Positions 21,781-33,655 of a stretch of 64,000 nucleotides of DNA are shown here, piece after piece. A program made the translations under genes and the position numbers. Source of the DNA: Limonium bicolor (lineage: Eukaryota > Streptophyta > Magnoliopsida > Caryophyllales > Plumbaginaceae); NCBI GenBank assembly GCA_023374045.1, contig CM041780.1, forward strand, positions 166,337,074 to 166,401,073, written 5' to 3'. Positions within the stretch are counted from its first letter, which is position 1. Every line of letters begins with the position of its first letter. The notes below the pieces were generated by a model. It had not been told where the DNA came from. It saw only the letters and a program-made list of their open reading frames with translations, and searched no databases.

Positions 21781-23295
21781 TGTAACACCCAAACACTGGC
21801 CTAGGAGTTAGGGGTATTACACGCCGCGTATTATTACATAATACGCAAAGCTCTAATAAGCAACTTAAACAGATAAACAAATAAGGCCCAAACGAAATAC
21901 TTAAATAAAGTATAACAAAAGAGATGTTAGAACATCCCCAAAAGTCATACAAAACCCACCAACGGATGTCAAAAGCGGAAGCTAACAAAATATGCCCAAA
22001 GGCTCAAATTCAATACAAAGGTCTCAAAAGAAGCTAAATACGAAGCAACTAAACTCCAGAAGCTGAGGGGAGACGATCCTCGCTAATCAAATCTGCAAAA
22101 GCGTAGAAGTAGGGGATGAGCACACAACTATGCCCAGTAGATGACCAACTTCATCACCAGCATGCTCAAAACATTTACAGAATATTGACAAATCAGAAAG
22201 GGTCAAAGGATCCATAAACATGTCAGAAACCAGAAACAGAAGTCCATTCATTAAGGACTAAACAGAGCAGAAGCAGACAGAAGCAGAAAACAGAGTGGAC
22301 ACTAGCGATCACAAACATACAGACAGAACGAGCAACCAGCTCGTGAACAGAACGAGGAAACCTCACTCGTAAACAGAACAGGTGTAAACACCCGTGAATA
22401 GAACGGGGAACGTCACCCGTGAACAAAAGGATCCTACATAGCGCGCTACGAGACAGCGTAACCAGCCATCCAAAGGCTCAGACCAGAGATAACTAGGTCC
22501 CCAAACAGAAGCTTAAATACAGATAAGCATATGTGCACGAAAGGCACCAGAAAGCACATAGATGGCTTGGAAATCAGATGGGGAATCCAACCCCGCAAAC
22601 GGAAGTCAAAACGGAGCTCAAACGAGCAAGATCTTGTCAAAACAGAGGCATGTCCGAACTGTGTCCGGACATCAATGTTCGGACACAAGTCGAGACTCAG
22701 AAATCGAAATCAGACAGATGTCCGAACATGTGTCCGAACTACGAAGTTCGGACACAGGTCGAACTTTAAAACAGAAAAAGAGACGGAGGTGTCTGAACAT
22801 CCATGTTCGGACGGATGTTCGGACGTCCTTCGGAAATCAGAACGTGTAGAGTCCGAACTTGTGTCCGGACATCGATGTTTGGACACAAGTCGAAGCCAAA
22901 ATCAGAGAAAACAGAAGGCTGTGTCCGAACTTCAAAGCTCGGACAGAAGTTCGGACACAGCGAAAACTCAGAAAGTTTAAGCGCAGAAGGGCATGTCCGA
23001 ACTTCAACGGTCGGACAGAAGTTTCGGACACGCCGTAAAATACAGAGAACAGAGGCGATTTTCACACAGAACAGAAGCATCAAAACACTGTCAAAACAAT
23101 ATAGGTTTTTAGAAAACAACCTTGGGGGTTTGTAAGCATTAAAACACCATCAAACAGACAATTCGCAACCACAATTGCAAGGCAAAAACACATTTAAACT
23201 CGGAACCGGAACGAAACTCCCCAAGGCTGAACACACAAGCCGAATCCATAAGCCACCTACCTCGAATAACAGCAGACGAAATCCAAACTGGATAG
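21781..23295 (-). repeat. Tekay 3' LTR, distal part
   Basis: It matches 55122-56640 closely. It ends at GATAG, the target site of the Ogre-like insertion; the rest of this LTR is at 49827-50493. It contains the palindrome array (22647-23035) and small hairpin units (22340-22407). Confidence 0.88.
22647..23035. repeat. Array of TGTCCGAAC/GTTCGGACA palindromes in the Tekay LTR
   Basis: About six palindromic units lie roughly 60-70 bp apart. Each pairs GTGTCCGAACTT-like sequence with AAGTTCGGACAC-like sequence across a short loop. The same array is present in the other LTR at about 55995-56385. Confidence 0.8.
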
Positions 23296-23798
23296 TGTAG
23301 ACACCAAAAATTCTCACCCCATAAAGCAAATTCCGAAATAATAAGAGGGTCGTTGCCTTTCTTTTTTGAAAACATATTAGCGTGCGTGCTAAGACGAAAC
23401 CATCATTTATAATCTTTTTCAAAGCATTTCAGAAAAAAAACACAATTCTTCGAAAATGAATTTCCATCGACAGTCCAGTTTCAGGTCGTCCCTTTTTGTT
23501 TATTCACTTATTTTACTATCTTATTTTGTTTTGTTATATTCTATTTAGTTATTTTTATTTTTTATTCATCTATACACCTTTTCTTATATTTTATTTTATT
23601 CTACTATTAACATTGGTATTTTATTATCATTTCAGTTCACTTCTATTTAGACACTTTATTTTCATCTTACAAACCCAATCCACACTTAGTTGAACCCTGG
23701 CCCAACTCAGGCCCTTAACCCATTCCAACCCCTAGTATTGGACCTACCAAGCCCAACAAACACACAATCCAATCCAAAAAAAAAACCCTAATATATCA

Positions 23799-23807
23799 TT
23801 ATAAAGG
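23799..23807 (+). promoter_or_regulatory. Probable TATA box of the Ogre-like LTR
   Basis: TTATAAAGG lies about 500 bp into the LTR, followed by a C/T-rich stretch. The same sequence occurs in the 3' LTR at 43529. If it is used, about 6.2 kb of each LTR would be transcribed R-U5. Confidence 0.5.
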
Positions 23808-26742
23808 GGAACAGTAGCCACCTTCTCTCCGAGGACTACGGCTCGATCATCTTCTTCAACATGCATGCTCGTCTCCCTCTTCTTCTTCACTCGAAAAAAA
23901 CCACCCAACAAGGGTATAACCTACATTTTCTCTTTGTCGTTAGCACATTCTTCCGGATTATCATCCTCAGCTCGAAATCTCAAAACAATACCTAGCCCAC
24001 TGCGCTTCGTCTTTCTCTTTGTTTTCAATTCTGACCCGAGAGGCCGAGAATCTTCGTTCACACTAACCTCTGAGAAACCTCATTCGAATTCCTCCTAGCT
24101 TCTTACTCTATCGACAGTGAAAGTAACTCTCTCTTTTCTTCTGTTGCGAAATTGATTTCGAGCTCACTATTTTTCTTCGCGCATCTCTGTTTTTGTCTCG
24201 TACGTTTTTTTTTCTTTCTTTTCTCTTCTGCTCTGATTTCTCCTTCTTGGTTCGCTCTGTTGGACTTTATTTTGCCTAGTAAGCCGAGTCGGGATGGTCC
24301 TAACGGGCACGAGGAGTTTGGTTTTTCGGAAAACTGGTTTCCGATGATTGATACCAATTTCCCACGTTTTAGACCTCGCTTTCCCTTCCACCATCAATTT
24401 TTCACGGTCTTCATTTTTATTGCTCGACTGTAAACGAATGCTGAGCCTGTTATAGGCGCTGGTTTTTGTAGAACTCATGCACAAAGTCGAAAATCCCAGT
24501 TGTATATCTATCAATTGTATGAATGCACTACCACGAATACCGGGCTTTAACATGGGTCTATGGGTTCAAAAGTTGCAGGAAATCGTTTTGCCTGTCCATT
24601 TCTATTTAAGTTCTGTTGCTCTCTGTTTGAAGCATTGAGAACCGATTTTGAACTCCAGTTTTATTCACACTTCCGTTTCAGTAATCTTGGTACCTCAATG
24701 GCTACCAGTTTTGTTTTTTGTATTCATATGAAAGAGCGGAACAAGAATATCGGTGCCTTATCTCTGTTATCCTTTCATTGTATATGTTATCCACGTATAA
24801 TGTCCCGGAAATGGTTCTGATGTGGTTTTTTCAGTTCTGAAGTCCTATCATCTATCTGGTAAATATCATGTAAACTGTTCATCATTACTGTCGATTTAAG
24901 CTCTTATACTCCTTCGGAGCTATTTCATGGTTTCGCTGCTATTAAGTGGATGCTCTCAACATTCTGGCCTGGATCTCGTTGCTTCATCCAAGTTGTGTTG
25001 CTGATCCGAGTATCTGTCACAAGCTTAAATGTGTTTTGCTTAGCGTTGTTTGAATTCACTGAAGCGGACATCTTTTCTCAATCTTCTGGCTCAGTTTTCT
25101 GTCTCAAAGCGCTTGGGTTGGAACGCGTTCTCTTTAATATACAACTTATTCCATTTCTGTATTGTGTTCAATGCTGGGTTCACATAGCTGCTTATATATT
25201 TTTGTTTCTTGACCGAGGTACATATATAACTAACTTGAGATGGACCTGCACCTGAGTTTGTTTTTTTCATCCTGTCGGGTCAACTCTTTGAAGTGTTGAG
25301 GCTCAAATCTACATCAGCCAGCTGAAGACTGTATTTCCTCGTTATTATTGAGTTCGCATTTGTCATCCTGTCGGTACCCTCTGCCTAATTAACCCTCTAC
25401 TTTTGCTGGGATGTAATGTGTGTTTAAGTGTTTTTGTATGTTTCTGTGTATCTTGCCATCTCCTTGCCAGTGTTGCTAAATGTATTCTAATTCTTGCCGA
25501 GAGTGATCCAACCTCAGTCTGCCCATTCATTTCTTTGTTCCTCATGAATTTGTTGTATGGACTCATTGTGAGTCTGCAAGTATTTCGAAGTCGTACTGAA
25601 GTGGTGTATGCTTGGTGTTGATAGCACATCTATTGATCTCTCTAACTTTTATGATTGTCATTCTGTTTGTGACACATTCTTTCTCGGATCCCTCCCTTTA
25701 TGATACTCTCGGTTTTGTTCAGTTCATGATGGAATCAAGACTCCCCTGCACATGTAAAATGTCCACCCGTTTTGGTCTGCAACATGTTGATTCTAGTGTC
25801 GTTTATTCTGTTCTCTGTTACTTGTTGCCTCTGTTTCATTTGGCTAGATAATAATGACCGTGAATAATCATTCTCTATTCCGGTACTTTGTTGTTTTTAA
25901 TTTGAACAACTCACAAATTTACAGTTTAGAGCATGTCTATATATGGAACATACATTATGCTCTCCATTTACTGTATAGTTGCCTTAATATTTGTTTATAA
26001 TCGATTTTTCATAAGTGTATATATGTTCCTCATTTTTCCGATTGTGCGGTCAGATAGAAGTAAAATGTATGCAAAGATGAGTTGGTAAATAAAGAAGGAA
26101 AAAACGAGTAAACCAGGGGCCATGTTCTCTCTGCTTCGGTTATAACTCCAGCTCTTCAATAAGAATGAAACCGATTTAATTCTAGTTTGCTTTTCTTCCT
26201 CAATTCTGATATATGGTTCGTTCATGATCATTTGCTCTGCCCTGTACTTGTACATATTTTATATTTTTACTGTAGTATTTGATTCATTCCTTGTATTTCT
26301 CTAACTATTACTAAGCCCTAGTTAATAGACCTTAGGACCAAGCCTTAGGATAGAGGGTGAGCCCTGCCCATGGTGAGCCATGGTCCCACCTAGCAAAGGG
26401 TGATCCCTAACCCAAACTCACATCTTATTATAATAAAATGTATTAATAAAAAACTTCCTCAAAATTCATCTCAATTGTGAGTCTCATTTTCTTCCCAAAT
26501 TTTCCAAAGCCCGTGAGGCCCAAAAATCAATTAAGCCCGAATTCCAAATGAGGCCCAAAACTTAATTCAGCCCAAAATCCCAATTCAAGGCCCAAAATCT
26601 GAATTTGGCCCAATTTAAAATCGGCCCATTATTCAAAATTGGCCCAATTTTCAAAATCCCAACACGGCCCGCTAAACCCAATCCGGCCCAAACCCAAACC
26701 GACCCAAACCCGTAATCGGCCCAAGCCCACAAGTCAAATCGA

Positions 26743-27024
26743 TTTGACCTTGACCTGAACTTTGACCTTTGACCTGAACCTTGGCCCAACCCAAACTTTG
26801 ACCAATCTGGACTTTGACCTTGACCCGAACTTTGACCTTTGATCGAACCTTGGCCCAACCCAAACTTTGACCAATCTGGACTTTGACCTTGACCCGAACT
26901 TTGACCTTTGACCGAACTTTGACCCAATCCGAACTTTGACCTTGACCTAGCTTTGACCGGTTTAGCTTTGACCAAAAAACGTTGACCTTGACAAAAAAAG
27001 CGTTGACCTTGACCCAAGTTTGAC
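26743..27024. repeat. Dense TTGACC (W-box-like) array, 5' LTR
   Basis: I count 23 occurrences of TTGAC in about 280 bp; all but one are followed by C or T. They lie in longer tandem phrases such as CTTTGACCTTGACCCGAA. Confidence 0.85.
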
Positions 27025-28544
27025 TCAACCCGAACTTAATCTAGTTCAAGCCTGAACCTCAATCCAAACCGAACTCGAACCTCAATCCAATTCAAACTCG
27101 AACTCAATCCCACTTGACCTCAATCAATTCAAACTCGACCTCAACCCAAATCCATTCAACCCAATTCATTCATTCAAACCCAATCCAATTCAAATCCAAT
27201 TCGTTTTCAATCTCAACTCAATTCAATTTGACACATTCACTTCAAACCCGACTTGTAAATTCCTTTCAAAAATCCAAAGTATCTCCTTTCTCGAATTTCA
27301 AACAACCCATTTTATTCAAACTTCATCAAGTTTTCAAAAGAAACCATTTTGTGGAATTTTAAAGGAAAAACACTCTTCTCACATCACAGAAAACTCTTCT
27401 CAAACGCAGAAAGTTCTTCTCACATATACAGAAAGTTTTCTCCTAAAATCATTTCTCAAAATCAGTGTTTCTTCATCGAGAATTCCGAACAATTCACAAG
27501 TTTCCTAACTTAGTTTTCAAACCAAAATAAATTGTTTTCGGGGAACATAGGATGTCTAACACCTTCAAAGAACGTTTCTTCCTAGTTAGACATTACTTGT
27601 TTCTCCTCCAAAAAAAATCCGAGGCGGGGCACTGGGGTCGTAACATCCTTGTCGCAGTCTGGATCTCTTTAGGCAGGGCATTAGGGTGACAAACCTCCCC
27701 TAATTGCAGCCTAGATTTTTACAAGGCGGGGTGCTAGGGATGTAACTGCCTTCCTAGTTGCAGCCGGGATTTTAGAATCGTCTAACTCCCTTCCGCTTGA
27801 TTTCAAGGTTTTCAGTTTTTAACGTTTTAAAACCCGGGAGTTAGAGACGTTATTAGGGTCTGACCGAGAACATCTCATTCATGGTGTTTCTCTCTAAATC
27901 CTATTTTTCGACATAAATTCATTGCCCCATCTTTCGAGCCTCGGCACTTACCATTAATTAAGTGTCGTGTTCGAGGGGGTATATAGGGTAATCCCTCGGG
28001 ATTATCCGCCCTTTTACAACAAAAATGACTTTTCGGTTTTAAACTTTAAGAGAGACGATTTTGACAATCATTCCTCCAAACAACTCAACCCATCATCATC
28101 TCATTTCAAATCCCGAAATATCCCAAAACCTCAACTCTTTTCGAACCTCGAACCCAAAAAACCCGGATCTCTCCAAAATTCCAATTGCCTCACATACTCA
28201 AGTCATCATTCAAACTCCAATTCACCTTAAACTCAAATCATCTTGCAAATTCTAGCTTCTCTCAAGCTTCCAAAGTCTCATAGGCCCAAGCGCCTCACAG
28301 ACTCGAACACTTCAATCTCTCCACCATTTTAAGATTCAAACGTCTCACAGGCCCGAGCACCTCACAGACTTCGATATCTCTTTTCACCAAACGTCTCACA
28401 GACCCGAGCGTCTCACAGGCTAGCATCCAAACCCGAAACTTTTCGAAACTTCGAACCTTTCTAAATCTCGAACACCTCAAGTATCTTCAAGCTCCACAAA
28501 CATCAAAACTTCCAAAACCCTAAAATCTCCAAAAACTCAAATCT

Positions 28545-28613
28545 GAACTACGTAAGGTCTGATCTCAACAGGAGTTGAGTACGTAGGCAACCCACATAGG
28601 GTGCGACCCTACA
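28545..28613 (+). other. Conserved stem-loop repeat, copy 1 (5' LTR)
   Basis: The outer stem is CTACGTA with TACGTAG and the inner stem CTCAAC with GTTGAG, followed by a conserved GGGTGCGACC tail. Other copies: 28893-28958, 29257-29320, 40980-41042, 48277-48338, 48625-48689, 49005-49069. Confidence 0.75.
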
Positions 28614-28892
28614 TCCATCAAAATGCCATTTTTCACTCGGCCATCTCACCTCCAAACAACCCCGTATTGTCTCACAGACCCGAGCGTCTCACAGACTTTG
28701 TTATTCCAATGATCCGAATACCTCACAGACCAGAGCATCTCATAGACCCGAGTGTCCACAGATCTGAGTGTCTCACAGATTTCGATATCTCAAGATTTCA
28801 AACGTCTGATAGACCCAAGCGTCTCCCAGACTACAACACCCCACACATCAAGCTTTCTAAAAAAACTTCAAACATCAAAACTCCAAAAGAGT

Positions 28893-28958
28893 GAACTACG
28901 TAAGGTCTGATCTCAACAGGGAGTTGAGTACGTAGGCAACCCACACAGGGTGCGACCC
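28893..28958 (+). other. Conserved stem-loop repeat, copy 2 (5' LTR)
   Basis: The organisation is the same as at 28545; the inner stem is CTCAAC with GTTGAG around the loop AGGGA. Confidence 0.75.
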
Positions 28959-29256
28959 TACATCAATCAAAATGCCATTTTCACTCGGCCATCTCACCTC
29001 CGAACAACCCCGTATTGTCTTACAGACCCGAGCGTCTCACAGACTTTGTCATCCCAATGACTTGAATGTCTCACAGACCCGAGCGTCTCACAGACTTTGT
29101 CATCCCAATGACTTGAATGTCTCACAGACCCGAGCGTCTCACAGATTCGAACGTCTCACAGACTTCGACATCTCATGGTTTCAAACGTCTCATAGACCCG
29201 AGCGTCTCACAGACTACCCCCTCAAACCCGAAACTTCAAACATCTCAAAAAATCCT

Positions 29257-29320
29257 GAACTACGTAAGGTCTGATCTCGACAGGGAGTTGAGTACGTAGG
29301 TAGCCCATCCAGGGTGCGAC
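29257..29320 (+). other. Conserved stem-loop repeat, copy 3 (5' LTR)
   Basis: The inner stem is CTCGAC with GTTGAG, where an A-to-G change keeps a G-U pair in RNA. The Athila-like element inserted at the end of this copy's tail. Confidence 0.75.
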
Positions 29321-31017
29321 TATTGGAGAAATATGTGACTACTTCTTCAACCTAGGCAGTGTACCTAATCGTTTTGCGGAATAGTGGAAAGGTGGGTTGT
29401 CGTACTCTTGGGGACCTCGCTGTGGATAACTGATAGTGTAGTAAATTGACTGAGATTTCTATAAACAGATTTTATCTTTTTGAGGGAAATGATTATCAGC
29501 TAAATAATAAGACAATAATAAAAACAATTAATTAAAACAGAAAAGAAATAGAAATTATAAAACTTTTGGTTTTAAAGAAGCATCCCGGGTTGTTCTGCTT
29601 ACCTATTTTATTTAACTATATTAATATAACTTTCCCACTTTAACAATAAACTCAAGAATCTTAATTAGTTTATTGACCGTTCCCTGTCTAATAAACCCTG
29701 ATTAATTTAAACAACAAGCGCAATTCCTTGTTCAAGTTATTAATAAATTAATCGCATTAGTAACAATTCCTATTGGAGATAGATTAACCTATACGGCGAG
29801 GAATATCGCTTCTAGTCGTTAACCCATTTGACTTCTGTGTCTAGAACCTTGTCTCAGCACTGCATTTTGACAAAGAACTACAAATATCACTTTAATAATT
29901 GTACAAGAGAATTAAAGCGCATTAAGGAGAGGAATCAAAATACTGTTTAGATAAATTATACTGGAAAGCTTATATAACACAATTATATAAAATAGGCTTG
30001 CTTCTAAACCCGGAAAGCTAGATTTATTAATCACACATAATTATGAAAACAACATAATAAATAAGATAGACAGACAGAACGAAGAAGAACGACGGTACGC
30101 GGATACAGATCAGGATATGGACTGGTTTTGTGCAGATCGTCTTCTTCGTTGGCTGTCTGGAAATAACAGCGTAAGTTAATGAACTTTGGATGGAAGATTG
30201 TGGTGAACGGTGGTGTGTCGTGGTTTGAACGGTGGTGTTGGATTTTGAGGAAGGGAGTAATTATTTTTGAGCAGAAAGCTCGTAGAATTTATAGAAGAAG
30301 GAGAAGGAGAGGAAGGAAGGAGAAGGTTGGAGCACGCGTGACCAAGTGGCCAAGTTGAGGAGTAGATGGATTGGGTTTGCAGAAGATTGGGGTTGCAGAC
30401 GCGTGAAGACTGTCGGTAGGCGCGGAAGAAGAAAAGCGCCGCGGAAAAACGGAGAATAAAACTGTTTCGCGTTGTTTTTAGCCGCGTCCGCCTGCGCGTC
30501 CGCCTGGTATCAGGCGGACGTCTCTGTTCCGTCCGCCTCGCGGTCGTCTGTGTGCTGTCCGCCCGATAAGAGGCGGACTCCTCTGTGATGTCCGCGCGAT
30601 AACAGGCGGACGTCTCTGTTCTGTCCGCGAGGCGGACGCCTGTGTGTTGTCCGCGAGATAAGATGCGGACGTCTCTGCCTTGTCCGCGAGGCGGACGCAT
30701 GTGTGTTGTCCGCGCCTTAACCAGGCGGACGTGTATGTTGTGGGCGGTTATATATACACGAGTGTAGTCTAATCTTCGATTGGCTCCACATTCTTCGTTA
30801 TAAGTCCGTTTGACTCGCCGTTTGTTGCATTGGAAAGCTCATGAGATTATCTATCCATTAACATGGCTTTTTCCTACATTTAACACATAAAATATATTAG
30901 TTCATATCAAAACATAAATCTAAGGAAAAGCATATGATAAGTGAGAAATACGATACAAATTGCTATGAAAATAGGAAGAATTAAAGCCCTAAAAGTAGAT
31001 GTATTTCTCGCTTATCA
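29321..31017 (-). repeat. LTR of the Athila-like element (3' copy in element orientation)
   Basis: It begins TATTGGAGAAATATG on the + strand (the other copy has TGTTGG) and ends CTCGCTTATCA. It contains the GC-rich array at 30482-30740. Confidence 0.88.
30482..30740. repeat. GC-rich GTCCGC/GCGGAC palindrome array
   Basis: A string of about ten TCCGC and GCGGA half-sites is arranged as palindromes separated by TGTGTTG- or TCTCTG-type linkers, in otherwise AT-rich surroundings. The same array is at 34818-35060, where one short unit is missing. Confidence 0.8.
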
Positions 31018-32461
31018 AACTTCCTCACACTTAGATTTTGCTTGTCCTCAAGCAAATAGAGAATAAATATATCTCTAAGGCCGTAGTGTCAAACCTGAGG
31101 ATTAAACAGATGCAAAACAGAGCAAGCAAAGTGACAATCAAAAGAATAGTTCTGCTCCTGGTTGTAGGTTTTTGCAAACAGTGAGAAGGAAAAATTTTTA
31201 AAGCATGGATAAGTTAGACTACAAAAATCTGAATGTAGATTAACTTGGGATCTTCCACCATTTCTTTCCTTTAACCTTTTGATGACAAGGGGTGTGAAGT
31301 AACGCCTTATTCCGTGATACCTTTCAACACCACATACTCATGATCAAAAACAAAAATTAAACTGCAATTAACTCTTTTCGTATGCAAAAACATTCTTCTT
31401 CAAGAAATATATACAACACAATTGAATAATCGCGAATTGCAGAGTTTTTTTTTTTCGTAACCCAGACTTTTCTCTCTATCCTTGTAACGGTGTTGGGCCA
31501 ACTATCCCAGATCACGAGACCTTAGGTAGATAGGTGTTAAGGCACCCCTAGGACTTAATAACCGGATAGACGAGGCCTGCTTTTGTTAGGAAAAATTTTG
31601 ATCAGCGGAGTACCTTGCCTTATCCTTTCATTCCAAACTTTCATATCATTTCCAAAATCCCAAGATAAACTAATTCAGTTTCCCCAATCAACTTAATCCA
31701 CCAAATTTTGGGAAAACAGATTCGTTTGAATAAAACTATATATACAAACAACCTAAAGCAGAAAGATTCTTGAGGTGGTCACCTGGCTTCACTTCAAAAT
31801 TTATGCAAAAATTTTCACCCAAGAATTCAACATTTATAAGCACTCAGAGCAGTGATTCCCTCAATGCAAGAAGACAATTAAAAGCATGTGTGGCATTAAG
31901 TGCAACTGGCATATTTTCAGGGAAAGGTCTCTACTTCCTCACACTTAAGAGGAGCAATGTCCTCATTGTTCATAAAATAATCAAGAAAAGACCTTTCAAA
32001 ATATGCCAGACTCATGAAGAATTTCATTCAGGACAATCATGGACTGATAAAATGAATAAGCAATTAAAAGCATTATAGGCTGAACACAAACATTAAATAA
32101 AGAAACTAAAACTCCCCTGATATCGTAGATTGAGGAAGGTAAACTTCCTCACACTTAAGCTTGGACAAGGGGGTAGTGTTCCTCACACTTGCGTTCAAGC
32201 AAGTGTCCAGCCTTGGAGTTCTTCAGATACCATGATAAGAATTTCACCTGCACACACTACCCAAAAATAAACGCTAAAAAGCGTTGCGTGAAAGCATAGA
32301 CACCATTTCCACTTCTTTTTTTTTAAAAAACATAATATAGAGACAATGTGGGATACAAAATTAAAATAATAATAATAATAATAGGATAATAAATTTTAAC
32401 CACTGGGTTGCCTCCCAGTAAGCTGCCCGTAGTTTTAGTCTTTGGCTAGACTCCTGCTTCG
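31018..32461. other. Non-coding interior of the Athila-like element
   Basis: It starts with the reverse complement of the polypurine tract. It contains several ACTTCCTCACACTTA-like words (31018, 31930, 32145, 32175) and an AATAAT microsatellite at about 32366. No gene was recognised. Confidence 0.5.
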
Positions 32462-33270
32462 TTATCCTGGATCAAAAATAAAAGTAGACAATACCTTCGC
32501 CAGGAAAACGAAGTTAGTAGTAGAAAGCAAACCACCTGGATCAAAACAAAACGTTACTTCGGCAAATAAAATAGGAAAATGAATACTCCACAAAACCTGG
32601 TGTTTGAGGAGGTACTGCCGGTAGCGTAGTTTTAACAGGAGACCAGGTGTGATTGGCTTTTCTTCCTCAAATTGGAGGATGTAAACATCCTCCTCCCGTT
32701 GTTGAGGCTTATGGAGGAAGGATGGGAGTTGATGAGAGACCGGTGGTAGTGGTGTTCCTTCCTCAGATTCGAGGATGTAAATTTCCTCTTCCGGTTGATG
32801 AGGCTCACACAAAATATCTTCAAATTTTAATTGCTCCTCTTGTGTTGGGGATGGAGATGGAGGAGATTTGTAATTTTCAGACATTTGCTCCAACTCGGCG
32901 TCGGAGAAAAATGTCATGATAAGTTTCTTTATCTCCTCATCAGAACTTGTAGCTTCAATAATATCTGGCTCGAATCGATCTTCACTCCTTGGAGTCACCA
33001 CTGGAATTTCTTCTAGCGGTTCGGTCTGGAGAAATTCGACTGGCCCTTGTGTAGATTGCTGTTCATTCTGATTGAAGTAGCAGTATCCCAACTGAGCTTC
33101 TTGGTACTGTGTATTAGCCTGGTCGACTTCCCACCAATACGGCTCTCGATTGACTGTTGAGGTGATTGATAATCCTTGACCAACCTTTGATATGAGGACA
33201 TCTCCTCTTGCATGTGAGTCCATTCCAAATTGATCAATAATCTCTTCACCTCATCGTCGCCGCTCTCCAT
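32462..33270 (-). pseudogene. Acidic ORF of the Athila-like element, unidentified
   Basis: A minus-strand start MESGDDEVKRLLINLEWTHM at 33270 runs to about 33070 in one frame and appears to continue in another to 32462 (through YCYFNQNEQQSTQGPVEFL). The product is strongly acidic and rich in Glu, Pro, Ser and Gln. It contains a duplicated motif, PEEEIYILESEEGTPL and REEDVYILQFEEEKPI. Its position just after the primer-binding site is that of gag, but no gag domain or zinc knuckle is visible. I do not recognise the family. The frame change may be a sequence error. Confidence 0.45.
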
Positions 33271-33634
33271 AATCAGTAACTATCCTACAAAAATAAAAAA
33301 AAAAAATACCAAGTAGAATAGAACTAAAAATAGAAAATAAACACAAGAACGGAAATTACTAAATAAAAAAAACAAATATGAAACAAAACAGAGATAAAAT
33401 AAAACTGCTAAAATAAAATATATAAAAAAAAAAACGGTATGTAAAATTACATAAAACAAAAAAAAAAAGAAATTAAACAGATATAACAGAAAATTTACAC
33501 AATTAAAATATTAGCAGAATAATAGAAACAAAATATAACAGAAACAAAAATTAAAAAGAAGCAAAATATATCACAAATTTATAAACTTAAAACTCAGTAA
33601 AATTAAAAACTACCAATTAACCTTGCCGGAGGTC

Positions 33635-33650
33635 CCCGGCAACGGCGCAA
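33635..33650 (-). promoter_or_regulatory. Athila-type primer-binding site (minus strand)
   Basis: The minus strand reads GCGCCGTTGCCGGGGA just inside the LTR at 33656, close to the tRNA-Asp-type site TGGCGCCGTTGCCGGGGA of Athila elements; the first bases differ. Confidence 0.75.
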
Positions 33651-33655
33651 AAACT

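Larger units (their letters stand above)
28320..29215. repeat. GTCTCACAGACCCGAGC short repeats, 5' LTR
   Basis: Many degenerate copies of a CTCACAGAC + CCGAGCGT word of about 17-20 bp are broken into blocks by the longer stem-loop repeats at 28545 and 28893. The same organisation is present at about 48060-48965. Confidence 0.75.

Noticed and set aside
22531..23135. Overlapping open frames with repeated VRT-type residues in several frames of both strands (also 55877-56478)
   Set aside because: They are by-products of the TGTCCGAAC/GTTCGGACA palindrome array in the Tekay LTR, which keeps all frames open; no start context or family resemblance.
23865..25851. Several 70-100 codon ORFs in the Ogre-like LTR (and their copies at 43.6-45.8 kb)
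   Set aside because: Frames are not conserved between the two LTRs, and no motif or family resemblance was seen.
26562..27028. Gly/Gln/Lys-rich repetitive ORFs opposite the TTGACC array
   Set aside because: They are translations of the tandem TTGACC phrases; they shift frame between the two LTR copies.
30176..30700. Arg-rich minus-strand ORF of 174 codons (also 34515-35024)
   Set aside because: It lies within an LTR and its Arg-rich half is the translated GC-rich palindrome array; the two copies differ by frame-altering indels, so no constraint is seen.
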